The position numbers and the translations under genes were made by a program. Shown here piece by piece: positions 1 to 5,307 of a DNA stretch of 5,307 nucleotides. Origin of the DNA: an uncultured Clostridia bacterium (GTDB lineage: Bacteria; Bacillota; Clostridia; Christensenellales; Borkfalkiaceae); the NCBI GenBank assembly GCA_947629605.1, contig CANREK010000101.1, forward strand, positions 1-5,307, given 5' to 3'. Under the pieces are notes generated by a model, which worked only from the letters and a program-made list of their open reading frames with translations, was not told where the DNA came from and ran no database searches. How positions within the stretch are numbered: position 1 is the stretch's first letter; every line of letters begins with the position of its first letter.

Positions 1-762
1 GTAGCTGCCGTCGGCGTTCTTGGTGACGGTGACGTCGGAAGAGGTAACGGTGTCGATTTCCTTCTCCGTATCGGTCACGGTGACGGTGAAGGAGACGCTT
101 GCGCCCGCTTCGTAGTTAGCGTTGAGCCCGCTGACGGTGAACCCTTCGCCCGAAACGGTGACGGTGTAGGTCGTAGGCGTGGGTGTGTCGGGCTCCACGG
201 ACTTCCACTGCGCGGTGAGGGTGGTGTCGCTTGCGGGCATCGTGTAAGAAGCACCTGCGGCGAGCTTAGAAGAGCCCCAGCCGTCGAACTGCCAGCCTTC
301 CGCCGCCTTGGGTGCCGCGGGAAGGTTGCAGGTAGCGCCCGCTTCGAGCGTCTGCGCCGCGGGGACCGAGGCATCTGCTGCCGCATGATCGCCGAGGGCG
401 AACGTCAAAGTGTACGTCACGGGCACGGGCGTTGACGTTTTCCACAGCGCCGTAAAGGTGGTATCCTTTGACAAGGTATACTTTGCGCCTTCGGCATAGG
501 TCGCGGCGCCGTCGTTCCAACCGTCGAATGCCGAACCGCTCTTTTGGAACGTGTTCTCAGGGAGCGTGATCTCGGTCCCCGCATCGACGGAGATGGGAGC
601 GGGAGGGGTGCCGGTGGCATCCGTTCCGCCCACGAAAGTTGCCGTTGCGGTCACGGTCACAGGCGTCTCTTCTTTCTTGTTGCAGGCGGTAAACGCCAAG
701 CAGAGCGCCATTGCGAACGCGCACACAAGATAGAGCAACCGTCGCATCGTCTTGTGTTTCAT
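1..762 (-). CDS. Lipoprotein with InlB-type repeats, 3' end beyond the left window edge
   Basis: The frame is open from an ATG at 762 to base 1 with no stop, giving 254 residues of a longer protein. A good Shine-Dalgarno (GGAGG, 8 nt upstream) fixes the start. Residues 1-26 form a signal peptide (basic MKHKTMRR, then a hydrophobic core) ending in the lipobox-like FTAC with Cys27 as the likely lipidated residue; Phe at -3 is less usual than Leu. Two InlB B-repeat (Listeria-Bacteroides) modules follow at about 41-108 and 118-187. Each has the family marks: a G-x-x-x-x-LP strand, FDGW (79-82 and 159-162) and a closing A-x-W (105-107 and 184-186). A Pro/Thr linker (188-198) leads into a third beta module rich in Thr and Val, resembling the divergent InlB or Ig-like repeats of Clostridia surface proteins. 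The gene lies 70 nt behind the larger lipoprotein gene and is probably co-transcribed. A surface binding role is inferred; no catalytic motif is visible, and the missing C-terminus could change the picture. Confidence 0.88.
   Translation of the reverse strand, partial: MKHKTMRRLLYLVCAFAMALCLAFTACNKKEETPVTVTATATFVGGTDATGTPPAPISVDAGTEITLPENTFQKSGSAFDGWNDGAATYAEGAKYTLSKDTTFTALWKTSTPVPVTYTLTFALGDHAAADASVPAAQTLEAGATCNLPAAPKAAEGWQFDGWGSSKLAAGASYTMPASDTTLTAQWKSVEPDTPTPTTYTVTVSGEGFTVSGLNANYEAGASVSFTVTVTDTEKEIDTVTSSDVTVTKNADGSY
202..411 (-). repeat. Second InlB B-type repeat of the partial lipoprotein
   Basis: This encodes residues 118-187. The pattern runs from a TLTF strand through LEAGATCNLP, FDGW, ASYTMPASDTTLTAQW. 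It matches the Listeria-Bacteroides repeat consensus (strand, G, LP, F-x-GW, Y/T, D-T-T-L-x-A-x-W). It aligns with the preceding repeat at the FDGW and A-x-W positions but differs in most other residues, so it is an old duplication. Confidence 0.8.
439..642 (-). repeat. First InlB B-type repeat of the partial lipoprotein
   Basis: This encodes residues 41-108, starting at ATFVGG and ending at FTALWK, with DAGTEITLP, FDGW and a KYTLSKDTTF strand between. These are the conserved positions of the Listeria-Bacteroides (InlB B-repeat) family. Such modules usually act as stalks or binding units on the cell surface. Confidence 0.8.
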
Positions 763-832
763 GATTTTATCCTCCATACTATTTTTTACCGTTCTTTATG
801 ACGGGATTTGATGAATTTTTTCGCCCGATGCC
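763..832 (-). other. 70-nt gap between the two lipoprotein genes
   Basis: The gap is AT-rich and carries the downstream gene's ribosome binding site. A weak CCGT/ACGG inverted repeat (4-bp stem, 8-nt loop, about 790-805) is followed on the transcribed strand by A residues, not U, so it is not an intrinsic terminator for these genes. No convincing -35/-10 pair is seen. The two genes are therefore probably co-transcribed, though a weak internal promoter cannot be excluded. Confidence 0.55.
771..775 (-). promoter_or_regulatory. Shine-Dalgarno of the downstream lipoprotein gene
   Basis: The minus strand reads GGAGG here, 8 nt before the ATG at 762. It is a full core match to the anti-Shine-Dalgarno and decides the start codon. 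It is clearly stronger than the site in front of the upstream, larger gene. Confidence 0.85.
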
Positions 833-3800
833 TTATTTGCGGGTGAGGGTGAACGTTTGGGTCTCCTCATTCAAAGTGAGGGTGTAAGTGCCGTTGAAAT
901 CGCTGGGGCGGGTGACGGGGTCGCCGTTTTCGTCCGTTTCCGTGACGGTCGCGTTGACCGTGAGCGTGTAGCTGCCGTCTGCTTCCTTGACAAAGGTTGT
1001 ATTGACCTCTTCGGAGCCGTTCGACGTCTGAAAGAGGATGTGAATGGAAGAGACCGATTCGTCCTTTTGCTTGGTGACGACGGCGATGTTGCCGTTGCCG
1101 TCGGTGTAGATGACGATCGCCGAGGCGAGCTCCCATGTGTAGGAGAAGGCCGTGTCGCTCTCGATGCGGATGGTGACGGCGTAGGTGTCGTTCCGCCAAG
1201 AGACCTTAAAGGTGTAGAGCGTGTCGCTCACTTTGGTCAGATACCAGCCCGAGGTCGACATTTCGAGACCGTTGCCGTTGGGGCCCGTGATGCCGTCGAC
1301 ATTTTTGAGAACGCCGTTGGCGACGATGTAGTTGCCCTCTTCGATGGTGATCGTGGAGCCGTCTGCGGCCGTATAGGAACGGGTGACGACGATCTTGGTC
1401 TTGGTGTAGGTGAACGTTCTGTTTGCGTAGAAGGTCACGGCGTAGATGTAACCTTGGTAGCTGAATTTGGTGCGGTAGTTGGAATAATCAAAGGTGATGT
1501 CCTCGCCGTTGAACTTGCCCGCCGTGGAGCCGAACGTGACGGTGAGGGTCTCGCCCGCGACGGTCGTGCCCGTGTAGCTGAGCGTGGCGCCCGCTTCCGC
1601 AAAGGTGTATTGTCCGCCGTCGATCTCGGTGAAGTCCGCGCCGACGAGCAGACCGTTCTCCATGCGGAGTTGGTTGTCGAGGAGCACAAAATTCACCGTG
1701 AGAGATTCATATTCGAACCAGCAGACGTCGAATCCGCCTTCCACACGCTTGTAGAGGCCGAAATAGGTCTCGTTGTACATGATGCGGTCGCCGATTTCGA
1801 GCTTGGCGGCGGGGTTGGTCGTGTCGTACCATGTTTCCGCCTCGTCGGCCTTGACGCGGAGGGAGACGGCATAGCGCTGCCAGCCTTCGCCCTCTTCGGC
1901 GAACTTGATGCCCGCTTCAAAGCTGTCGACATAGACGCGGAGAGCGAGCACGCCGTCGAATGCGAGGCCCGTGAGCACGGGAGGCTCGCCGTGAATGGTG
2001 ATGACGAATTCGAGAGGGGTGACGTTGACCTCATCCTCGTCGGTGATGCGGCCGCATTCGTAGAAGGCACGCGCCGCGATGCTCTCCACGGAGCCGAACG
2101 TCACTTTGACGAGACCGAAGTTCCGCGCGAAGGCCAGCGTTTCCACACTGCCGACGGTGAAGAGCTCTGCCTCGGTGAGGGCGCATTCGTAGAAGGCCGC
2201 CTCGCCGATCCTCTCTATCGCGGTGCCGAACGCGACGCTCGCAAGGGCGGAGCAGCCGCGGAAGGCGTTTTTGCCGATCTCGGTGACACCGTTGAGGTCG
2301 ACGGAGACGATGTAGGAAAGGCCGTTGAACACGCCGTCTGCGATCGCCGTGACGCCCTCGGGAATGACGACAGAGACGTTTGCGGGGTCGGTGTCCTTGT
2401 TGTTGTAGCTCACGAGCACGCCGTCCTTGACCTCGAATTCGGGTTTCTCGGCCTGTTCCGCCGCGCTTGTGACAAATTGCGCATAGCCGTCGGGCTGGCT
2501 CGGGGTAGGGGTGGCGAAGGCCGCACGGTAGGCCGCTTCGCAGCCGTCGGGGACATAGATCTTGAAATTGCCCTTGATCCAGCGGAACACATCTGCGCCG
2601 AGCGTGGGAGGGGTCTGCGACTTGAAAACGGCGGTCTTGATCGAGGACCCGCCCGAGACACTGCTGTTTTCAAAGGCATAGTCGCCGATGCGTTCGAGCG
2701 TCGTGGGGAAGGTCACCGATGTGACGGAGATGTCCTTGAATACGCCGTTTGCGATCTCTTTGACTCCCTCGGGGATGTCGATGACGCTGTTTGTGCCGAG
2801 ATATTGCGTCAGAACGCCGTTCTCGATGACGAAGCCGTCCTCAAAGACGGAGAACGTGCCGTCCGCGAGGTCGATATTGAGGGCGAGCCGACCCTCTTCA
2901 AAGAAAGTAATGATGACCGTATAGCTGGTTTCGCTCCCTTCCACGGGATCGATGACGTAGAACCCGATCTGCTCGTTCTCCGCACTGCCGTCGGGAGAGT
3001 AGGAGGCGCCGCCGTAGCCGTCGAGATAGAGCGTGGCGGGACCGTCGCAGATGTATTCCCCCGCTTCGTTGTGGCGGATGAGGAAGAGGTACGCAGTCTG
3101 TTCTCCCTGCGAGACCGCCTGTGTGATGAAGTAGAAGCCGTCGCCGCTGTCGGGAAGGAACACCATCTCGGGGTCATCCGCGTCGGGATCGGCGTAGAAG
3201 ATGATACCCTCGGCGCGAAGTTCGAGCTCCTCGTCGTCCGTTTCGGGGTCGGAGAGGATGTCGTACAGCGCGGCGTTGCCGTAGCCGTCCGGCACGAGAA
3301 GGGTATCTTCGACGCTCTGGTTGTAATAGTAGTAGAATTCCCCGGCGTAATCAAAGTTGTACTCCATGAAGAAGCCTTCCACCGTCTGACCTTCGCCGAT
3401 GTCGACGGGCTGGATGACGAGAGTGAAGTACATCTCGATCTCCCTGCCGTCCCCGGGGAACATGCCGTGGAGATAGTAATCTTGCGTCTTTTCGTTGAAT
3501 TCATAGGTGCAGGCGTAATTTTCAAAGCGGTCACCGTCCTGTTCGGGCATCGCCAAGACGCCCATGCCGTAGCCGTCGAGGGCGAGCATGACGGCCGCGT
3601 AGACCGCATCGTCGTAGCCGTATTCGGGACTGTAATAGAGGGGATCGAGGTAGAGATAGGTGCCCGCCTCTTCGCCGCGATAGCGGAAGAGCCGATCGCC
3701 CGCTTCGGAATTGTACAATCTGCCGTAGACGGTGTCGCCGTCGATCTCCACGCTGAATTCCGCCGTGCCCGCATCCTCGTTGATTTCGAGGAAGCCGCGA

Positions 3801-5062
3801 TATTCCACGCCGCCGCGCACGAGGGTCGCCGCGCCGAGGCCCGTCATGTTGCGGCGGACTTTTACGGTGTCGCCGCTCTCCGCGTCGTCTGTGTAGATGT
3901 CCTCGATGACGGGATAGAGCGTGAGGTCCTCCTTGACGACGACCTCGCTCCCGAAGGCATAATCTCTGCCGTTGCCCGTGCGGGAAGAGCAGTAGGAAAT
4001 TGTCCTCTGCGTCGGATCGGCGTTTTCGGGCGTGCGTACGGTGAGGGTCTGCCCCCACACGACGGACTGCGTCGTGTTGTCGTCGGCATAGGTCACGGTG
4101 AAAGTTCTGAGTTCATAGTAGGCCGAAAGGGCGAGCCCGCTCTCCGCGACGGTGCCCGAGGGGACCGCGCCGTCGTGCTCGCATGCGGTGTACTTGCTCT
4201 CGTCGGGATTGCGGCACTGCGCCGTGCTCCCCACGATCGCCGAGAAAGAGCTCTCGTCGCCCTTGACAAAGTTGCCGCTGTTGCTGTCCTCTTCCACATA
4301 CACCGTCTGCGTGACGGTCGCGTTCCAGATCGCATAGAGCGTGGCATCGGCGCGGAGGGAGAAGGTGTCGCCCGCGCGGTAGCTCGTGCCGCTGTTGTCC
4401 TTGGCCGTGTTGTAGCCGACGAATTCCGCCGTCGCCGAGACAAATCCGCATGCGGGCAGCTTGATCTGCGCGTTGTATTTCCCCGTAAGAGAGGCCATCT
4501 CGCCCGTCGCCGCCGTCGCAAGACCCTTGTCGAACGTCAGCGCGTACGCGGCGATCTTATAATAGACCTTTAAGACGATGCCGCTCCTGTCGAGGGTGGC
4601 AGTGGAGACGGAACCCGCCGCCGCGGGGTCGGCCGCGTAGCCGGGGATCTCCTTGGCTTCCGCCGTCACCGTGGCGCCGAGCACGTCTTTTCCCGAACGC
4701 GTCAGCGTGCTGTCGAGGGCAAAGCTGCCGTCCGTCTGCTCCAACCAGTGCTCTTCGCTGTATGAAACCAGCCACCGCGCCGTCACGGTAAAGTCGTGGT
4801 CGGGCGCAACCGTCGATTCCGTCACTGCCTCGCCGCCGAGATAGTAGCCGCCGAATTCAAAGTCGGTGGCGGGCAATTCCACGGCCATAAGATCGCCGTA
4901 GAAGGTTGAACCCGCCTCCACGTCGAGCGTGTCCCGCCTGCCCGTGAGCACGAGGTCGACCGTGGCGGAGACGGTTTTTGCGTTGTTACACCCCGCAAAC
5001 GCCGCTGCGGCCGAGAGCGCAAAGAGTACGATGAAGAGCTTTGTGAGAAGATTCCGTTTCAT
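833..5062 (-). CDS. Large BspA-like LRR surface lipoprotein with InlB and MucBP-like repeats
   Basis: This is a complete gene of 1409 residues ending in TAA (833-835). The ATG at 5062 is chosen because MKRNLLTKLF begins a normal signal peptide; an in-frame TTG at 5074 would add four residues but has no ribosome binding site. Residues 1-24 are the signal peptide and FAGC places the lipidated Cys at 25. The order then is: InlB-like (35-98), MucBP-like (99-171), InlB-like (173-247), MucBP-like (249-319), a degenerate InlB-like unit (320-388), four repeats of about 90 residues with a G-Y-G-x-A core (400-745), two BspA-type LRR blocks (747-850 and 880-1070), and a beta-rich C-terminus (1071-1409) that I do not recognise. 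There is no LPxTG signal or C-terminal membrane segment, so anchoring is by lipid. BspA-like LRR proteins of known function bind host proteins or other cells; adhesion or ligand binding is inferred. No enzyme motif is seen. It is the first gene behind the promoter at 5137-5166. Confidence 0.9.
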   Translation of the reverse strand: MKRNLLTKLFIVLFALSAAAAFAGCNNAKTVSATVDLVLTGRRDTLDVEAGSTFYGDLMAVELPATDFEFGGYYLGGEAVTESTVAPDHDFTVTARWLVSYSEEHWLEQTDGSFALDSTLTRSGKDVLGATVTAEAKEIPGYAADPAAAGSVSTATLDRSGIVLKVYYKIAAYALTFDKGLATAATGEMASLTGKYNAQIKLPACGFVSATAEFVGYNTAKDNSGTSYRAGDTFSLRADATLYAIWNATVTQTVYVEEDSNSGNFVKGDESSFSAIVGSTAQCRNPDESKYTACEHDGAVPSGTVAESGLALSAYYELRTFTVTYADDNTTQSVVWGQTLTVRTPENADPTQRTISYCSSRTGNGRDYAFGSEVVVKEDLTLYPVIEDIYTDDAESGDTVKVRRNMTGLGAATLVRGGVEYRGFLEINEDAGTAEFSVEIDGDTVYGRLYNSEAGDRLFRYRGEEAGTYLYLDPLYYSPEYGYDDAVYAAVMLALDGYGMGVLAMPEQDGDRFENYACTYEFNEKTQDYYLHGMFPGDGREIEMYFTLVIQPVDIGEGQTVEGFFMEYNFDYAGEFYYYYNQSVEDTLLVPDGYGNAALYDILSDPETDDEELELRAEGIIFYADPDADDPEMVFLPDSGDGFYFITQAVSQGEQTAYLFLIRHNEAGEYICDGPATLYLDGYGGASYSPDGSAENEQIGFYVIDPVEGSETSYTVIITFFEEGRLALNIDLADGTFSVFEDGFVIENGVLTQYLGTNSVIDIPEGVKEIANGVFKDISVTSVTFPTTLERIGDYAFENSSVSGGSSIKTAVFKSQTPPTLGADVFRWIKGNFKIYVPDGCEAAYRAAFATPTPSQPDGYAQFVTSAAEQAEKPEFEVKDGVLVSYNNKDTDPANVSVVIPEGVTAIADGVFNGLSYIVSVDLNGVTEIGKNAFRGCSALASVAFGTAIERIGEAAFYECALTEAELFTVGSVETLAFARNFGLVKVTFGSVESIAARAFYECGRITDEDEVNVTPLEFVITIHGEPPVLTGLAFDGVLALRVYVDSFEAGIKFAEEGEGWQRYAVSLRVKADEAETWYDTTNPAAKLEIGDRIMYNETYFGLYKRVEGGFDVCWFEYESLTVNFVLLDNQLRMENGLLVGADFTEIDGGQYTFAEAGATLSYTGTTVAGETLTVTFGSTAGKFNGEDITFDYSNYRTKFSYQGYIYAVTFYANRTFTYTKTKIVVTRSYTAADGSTITIEEGNYIVANGVLKNVDGITGPNGNGLEMSTSGWYLTKVSDTLYTFKVSWRNDTYAVTIRIESDTAFSYTWELASAIVIYTDGNGNIAVVTKQKDESVSSIHILFQTSNGSEEVNTTFVKEADGSYTLTVNATVTETDENGDPVTRPSDFNGTYTLTLNEETQTFTLTRK
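836..1852 (-). other. Unrecognised beta-rich C-terminal region of the large lipoprotein
   Basis: Residues 1071-1409 alternate hydrophobic, aromatic and Thr residues in strand-like runs (FTYTKTKIVV, FSYTWELASA, YTLTLNEETQ), with Gly/Asn turns. No family is recognised. The last stretch, from FNGTYTLTL to the stop, looks like a single closing hairpin such as ends many small clostridial lipoprotein domains. It may hold more than one beta-sandwich or barrel; the sequence alone does not settle the boundaries. Confidence 0.45.
1853..2425 (-). repeat. Second BspA-type leucine-rich repeat block
   Basis: Residues 880-1070 start with DGVLVSY, then run VVIPEGVTAIADGVFNG, VTEIGKNAFRGCSAL, IERIGEAAFYECALT, VESIAARAFYECGRI. 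This is the LRR_5 (BspA) pattern I-x-x-x-AF-x-x-C-x-x-L with a period of about 20-23 residues. The block closes with PPVLTGLAF and a LRVYVDS cap followed by W-x-x-Y, the same kind of cap as the first block. Confidence 0.85.
2513..2824 (-). repeat. First BspA-type leucine-rich repeat block
   Basis: Residues 747-850 begin ENGVLTQYLG, then VIDIPEGVKEIANGVFKD and LERIGDYAFENS, the LRR_5 consensus. The end is a PPTLGADVF-FKIYVPDG-AYRAAF cap, typical of BspA-like proteins. It is shorter than the second block (two to three repeats) and is separated from it by a Pro/Ser/Gln-rich linker at 851-879. Confidence 0.85.
2828..3865 (-). repeat. Four diverged repeats of about 90 residues with a DGYG core
   Basis: Residues 400-745 contain four comparable motifs: TGLGAATL at 407, DGYGMGVL at 496, DGYGNAAL at 592 and DGYGGASY at 681. 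The spacings are 89, 96 and 89 residues. Each core follows a hydrophobic strand (for example ATLYL or VMLAL), and acidic turns and aromatic-rich strands fill the rest. I infer four copies of one beta domain. Similar D-G-Y/F-G-x-A-x-Y motifs occur in small repeat domains of clostridial lipoproteins, but I cannot name a family. Confidence 0.55.
3899..4960 (-). repeat. N-terminal alternating InlB-like and MucBP-like repeats
   Basis: Residues 35-388 alternate two module types. InlB-like units lie at 35-98 (FEFGGYYLGG, closing VTARW), 173-247 (LTFDKG, FVGYNTAKD, LYAIW) and 320-388 (degenerate, closing LTLYPV without Trp). MucBP-like units lie at 99-171 (VSYSEEHWLEQTDGSF, LGATVTAEAKEIPGY, VLKVYY) and 249-319 (VYVEEDSNSGNF, VGSTAQ, LALSAYY). 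The Y-x-x-G-Y and closing YY marks are typical of the MucBP-like partner of InlB repeats in Clostridia. The first and second units are the clearest; the third InlB-like unit has lost the final Trp. Confidence 0.65.
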
Positions 5063-5065
5063 GTT

Positions 5066-5071
5066 ACCTGC
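5066..5071 (-). promoter_or_regulatory. Weak ribosome binding site of the large lipoprotein gene
   Basis: The minus strand reads GGCAGGTAAC just before the ATG at 5062. The AGG core lies only 4 nt from the start, closer than ideal, so translation may be modest. It still supports ATG 5062 over the upstream TTG at 5074, which has no purine-rich site. Confidence 0.45.
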
Positions 5072-5090
5072 CAAATATAAGTGGATTTTA

Positions 5091-5114
5091 TATCATATAT
5101 AAGCTATTATGATA
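5091..5114 (-). promoter_or_regulatory. AT-only-stem hairpin in the 5' leader
   Basis: TATCATA (5091-5097) and TATGATA (5108-5114) form a perfect 7-bp inverted repeat around a 10-nt centre that can add three more pairs around an AGC loop. It falls within the predicted leader of the large gene. The stem is almost all A/U, so it is weak and may be chance in AT-rich DNA. Confidence 0.3.
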
Positions 5115-5136
5115 GTTATATTACATTTTATTATAT

Positions 5137-5166
5137 ATTATACCCCCCCCCGTATGCAGTTGTCAA
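5137..5166 (-). promoter_or_regulatory. Consensus sigma-70/SigA promoter with a G9 tract in the spacer
   Basis: On the minus strand, a perfect -35 TTGACA (5166-5161) and a perfect -10 TATAAT (5142-5137) are separated by 18 nt. The spacer ends in nine consecutive G (5151-5143) directly before the -10. A start near 5130 would give a leader of about 67 nt to the ATG at 5062. A second TATAAT copy at 5135-5130 is too far from the -35 for normal spacing. An A6 tract (5181-5186) lies where an UP element would sit. The mononucleotide run makes spacer length, and so promoter strength, liable to change by slippage. Confidence 0.87.
5143..5151 (-). repeat. Homopolymer of nine G in the promoter spacer
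   Basis: Nine C on the plus strand (G on the transcribed strand) lie in otherwise AT-rich DNA. Runs of this length are prone to slipped-strand mispairing. Here each gain or loss shifts the -35/-10 distance by one base from the present 18 nt. Confidence 0.95.
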
Positions 5167-5176
5167 ACGTTTTGAC
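5162..5176. promoter_or_regulatory. Inverted repeat overlapping the -35 box, possible operator
   Basis: GTCAAA and TTTGAC (plus strand 5162-5167 and 5171-5176) form a perfect 6-bp inverted repeat around 3 nt. One arm covers five of the six -35 bases. A dimeric repressor bound here would block the promoter. No regulator gene is in the window, and a 6-bp arm can arise by chance. Confidence 0.4.
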
Positions 5177-5221
5177 CCTCTTTTTTGTGTAATTTTATTG
5201 AAAAGATCATTGCAAGGCCTA

Positions 5222-5233
5222 CCCCCTTTGGGG
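5222..5233. repeat. Small C4/G4 hairpin
   Basis: CCCC (5223-5226) pairs with GGGG (5230-5233) around TTT, and directly abuts the outer arm of the large palindrome. No U-run follows on either strand, so a terminator role is not supported. Confidence 0.4.
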
Positions 5234-5283
5234 AAGAATTTTGCATTCTGCTAAGAGTTGATAACTCTTAGCGCAAAATTCTT
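5234..5283. repeat. Large bulged palindrome (two-tier stem-loop)
   Basis: The outer arms AAGAATTTTGC (5234-5244) and GCAAAATTCTT (5273-5283) are perfect 11-bp complements. The inner arms GCTAAGAGTT (5250-5259) and AACTCTTAGC (5263-5272) are perfect 10-bp complements around a GAT loop. The only interruption is a 5-nt bulge (5245-5249) on one side, so 21 base pairs form within 50 nt. On the plus strand it is followed by CTTTTC-like sequence with only four T, and on the minus strand by C-rich sequence, so a classic terminator is not clear. It could be a REP- or MITE-like palindrome or a terminator of an off-window gene. Confidence 0.7.
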
Positions 5284-5307
5284 TTCGCATTTGCCCATAT
5301 GCAACGG

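Larger units (their letters stand above)
5063..5307. other. AT-rich control region upstream of the large lipoprotein gene
   Basis: No coding frame is supported across these 245 bases. Composition drops sharply to AT-rich compared with the adjacent GC-rich gene. It holds the promoter, an inverted repeat on the -35 box, a poly-C run (poly-G on the transcribed strand), an A6 tract at 5181-5186 that could act as an UP element, a C4/G4 hairpin and a large bulged palindrome. The neighbour to the right lies outside the window. Confidence 0.7.

Noticed and set aside
1..200. Recurrent GGTGACG-like short repeats as a tandem repeat array
   Set aside because: They are irregular and explained by coding for Val-Thr dipeptides in beta strands; no fixed period is kept.
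544..801. Short plus-strand frames opposite the left lipoprotein gene
   Set aside because: They overlap the signal-peptide and first-repeat coding region of a well-supported gene, have no ribosome binding site and show no recognisable protein.
788..806. CCGT/ACGG inverted repeat between the two genes as a terminator
   Set aside because: The stem has only 4 bp, the loop 8 nt, and it is followed by A residues on the transcribed strand, not a U-run.
857..4573. A 1238-codon open frame on the plus strand, opposite the large lipoprotein gene
   Set aside because: Its codons are exactly in register with the minus-strand codons, so it stays open simply because the gene avoids TTA, CTA and TCA codons in GC-rich DNA. 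The translation is a low-complexity mix of G, V, D, R, E and A with no domain, while the minus strand gives a signal peptide, LRRs and InlB repeats.
5063..5074. TTG start at 5074 adding four residues (MAGN) to the large lipoprotein
   Set aside because: No Shine-Dalgarno precedes it, whereas the ATG at 5062 begins a normal basic signal-peptide start and has a weak AGG site just upstream.
5173..5200. Possible plus-strand promoter (TTGACC with TTATTG about 16 nt away)
   Set aside because: The -10 is poor and it would read away from both genes toward the palindrome with no gene visible on that strand.

Overview
The window holds two minus-strand genes and one AT-rich control region. Both genes encode secreted, lipid-anchored, repeat-built surface proteins. 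The coding DNA is GC-rich, while the non-coding DNA at the right end is strongly AT-rich with a perfect sigma-70-type promoter. The proteins combine lipoprotein signals with InlB-type (Listeria-Bacteroides) repeats, MucBP-like segments and BspA-type leucine-rich repeats. This mix is typical of uncultured gut Clostridia (Bacillota), for example Christensenellales-like genomes. That placement is inference from architecture; no marker gene is present.

Layout, read in the direction of transcription (right to left). Bases 5307-5063 are non-coding: a large bulged palindrome (5234-5283), a small C4/G4 hairpin, an inverted repeat over the -35 box, a consensus promoter whose 18-nt spacer contains a run of nine G, and an AT-rich leader of about 67 nt. 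Bases 5062-833 encode a 1409-residue lipoprotein. Its order is: signal peptide and Cys25; alternating InlB-like and MucBP-like repeats; a four-fold repeat of about 90 residues marked by a DGYG motif; two BspA-type LRR blocks; and an unrecognised beta-rich C-terminus. A 70-nt gap with no clear terminator follows. Bases 762-1 then encode the N-terminal 254 residues of a second lipoprotein, with two InlB-type repeats, cut by the left window edge.

The two genes are probably one transcription unit driven by the promoter at 5137-5166. No enzyme domain is visible in either product. Their likely role is binding or adhesion at the cell surface, but no ligand can be named. The most notable signal is the G9 tract inside the promoter spacer. 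It has the same layout as the phase-variable porA promoter of Neisseria meningitidis and suggests slipped-strand on/off or graded control of this surface locus.
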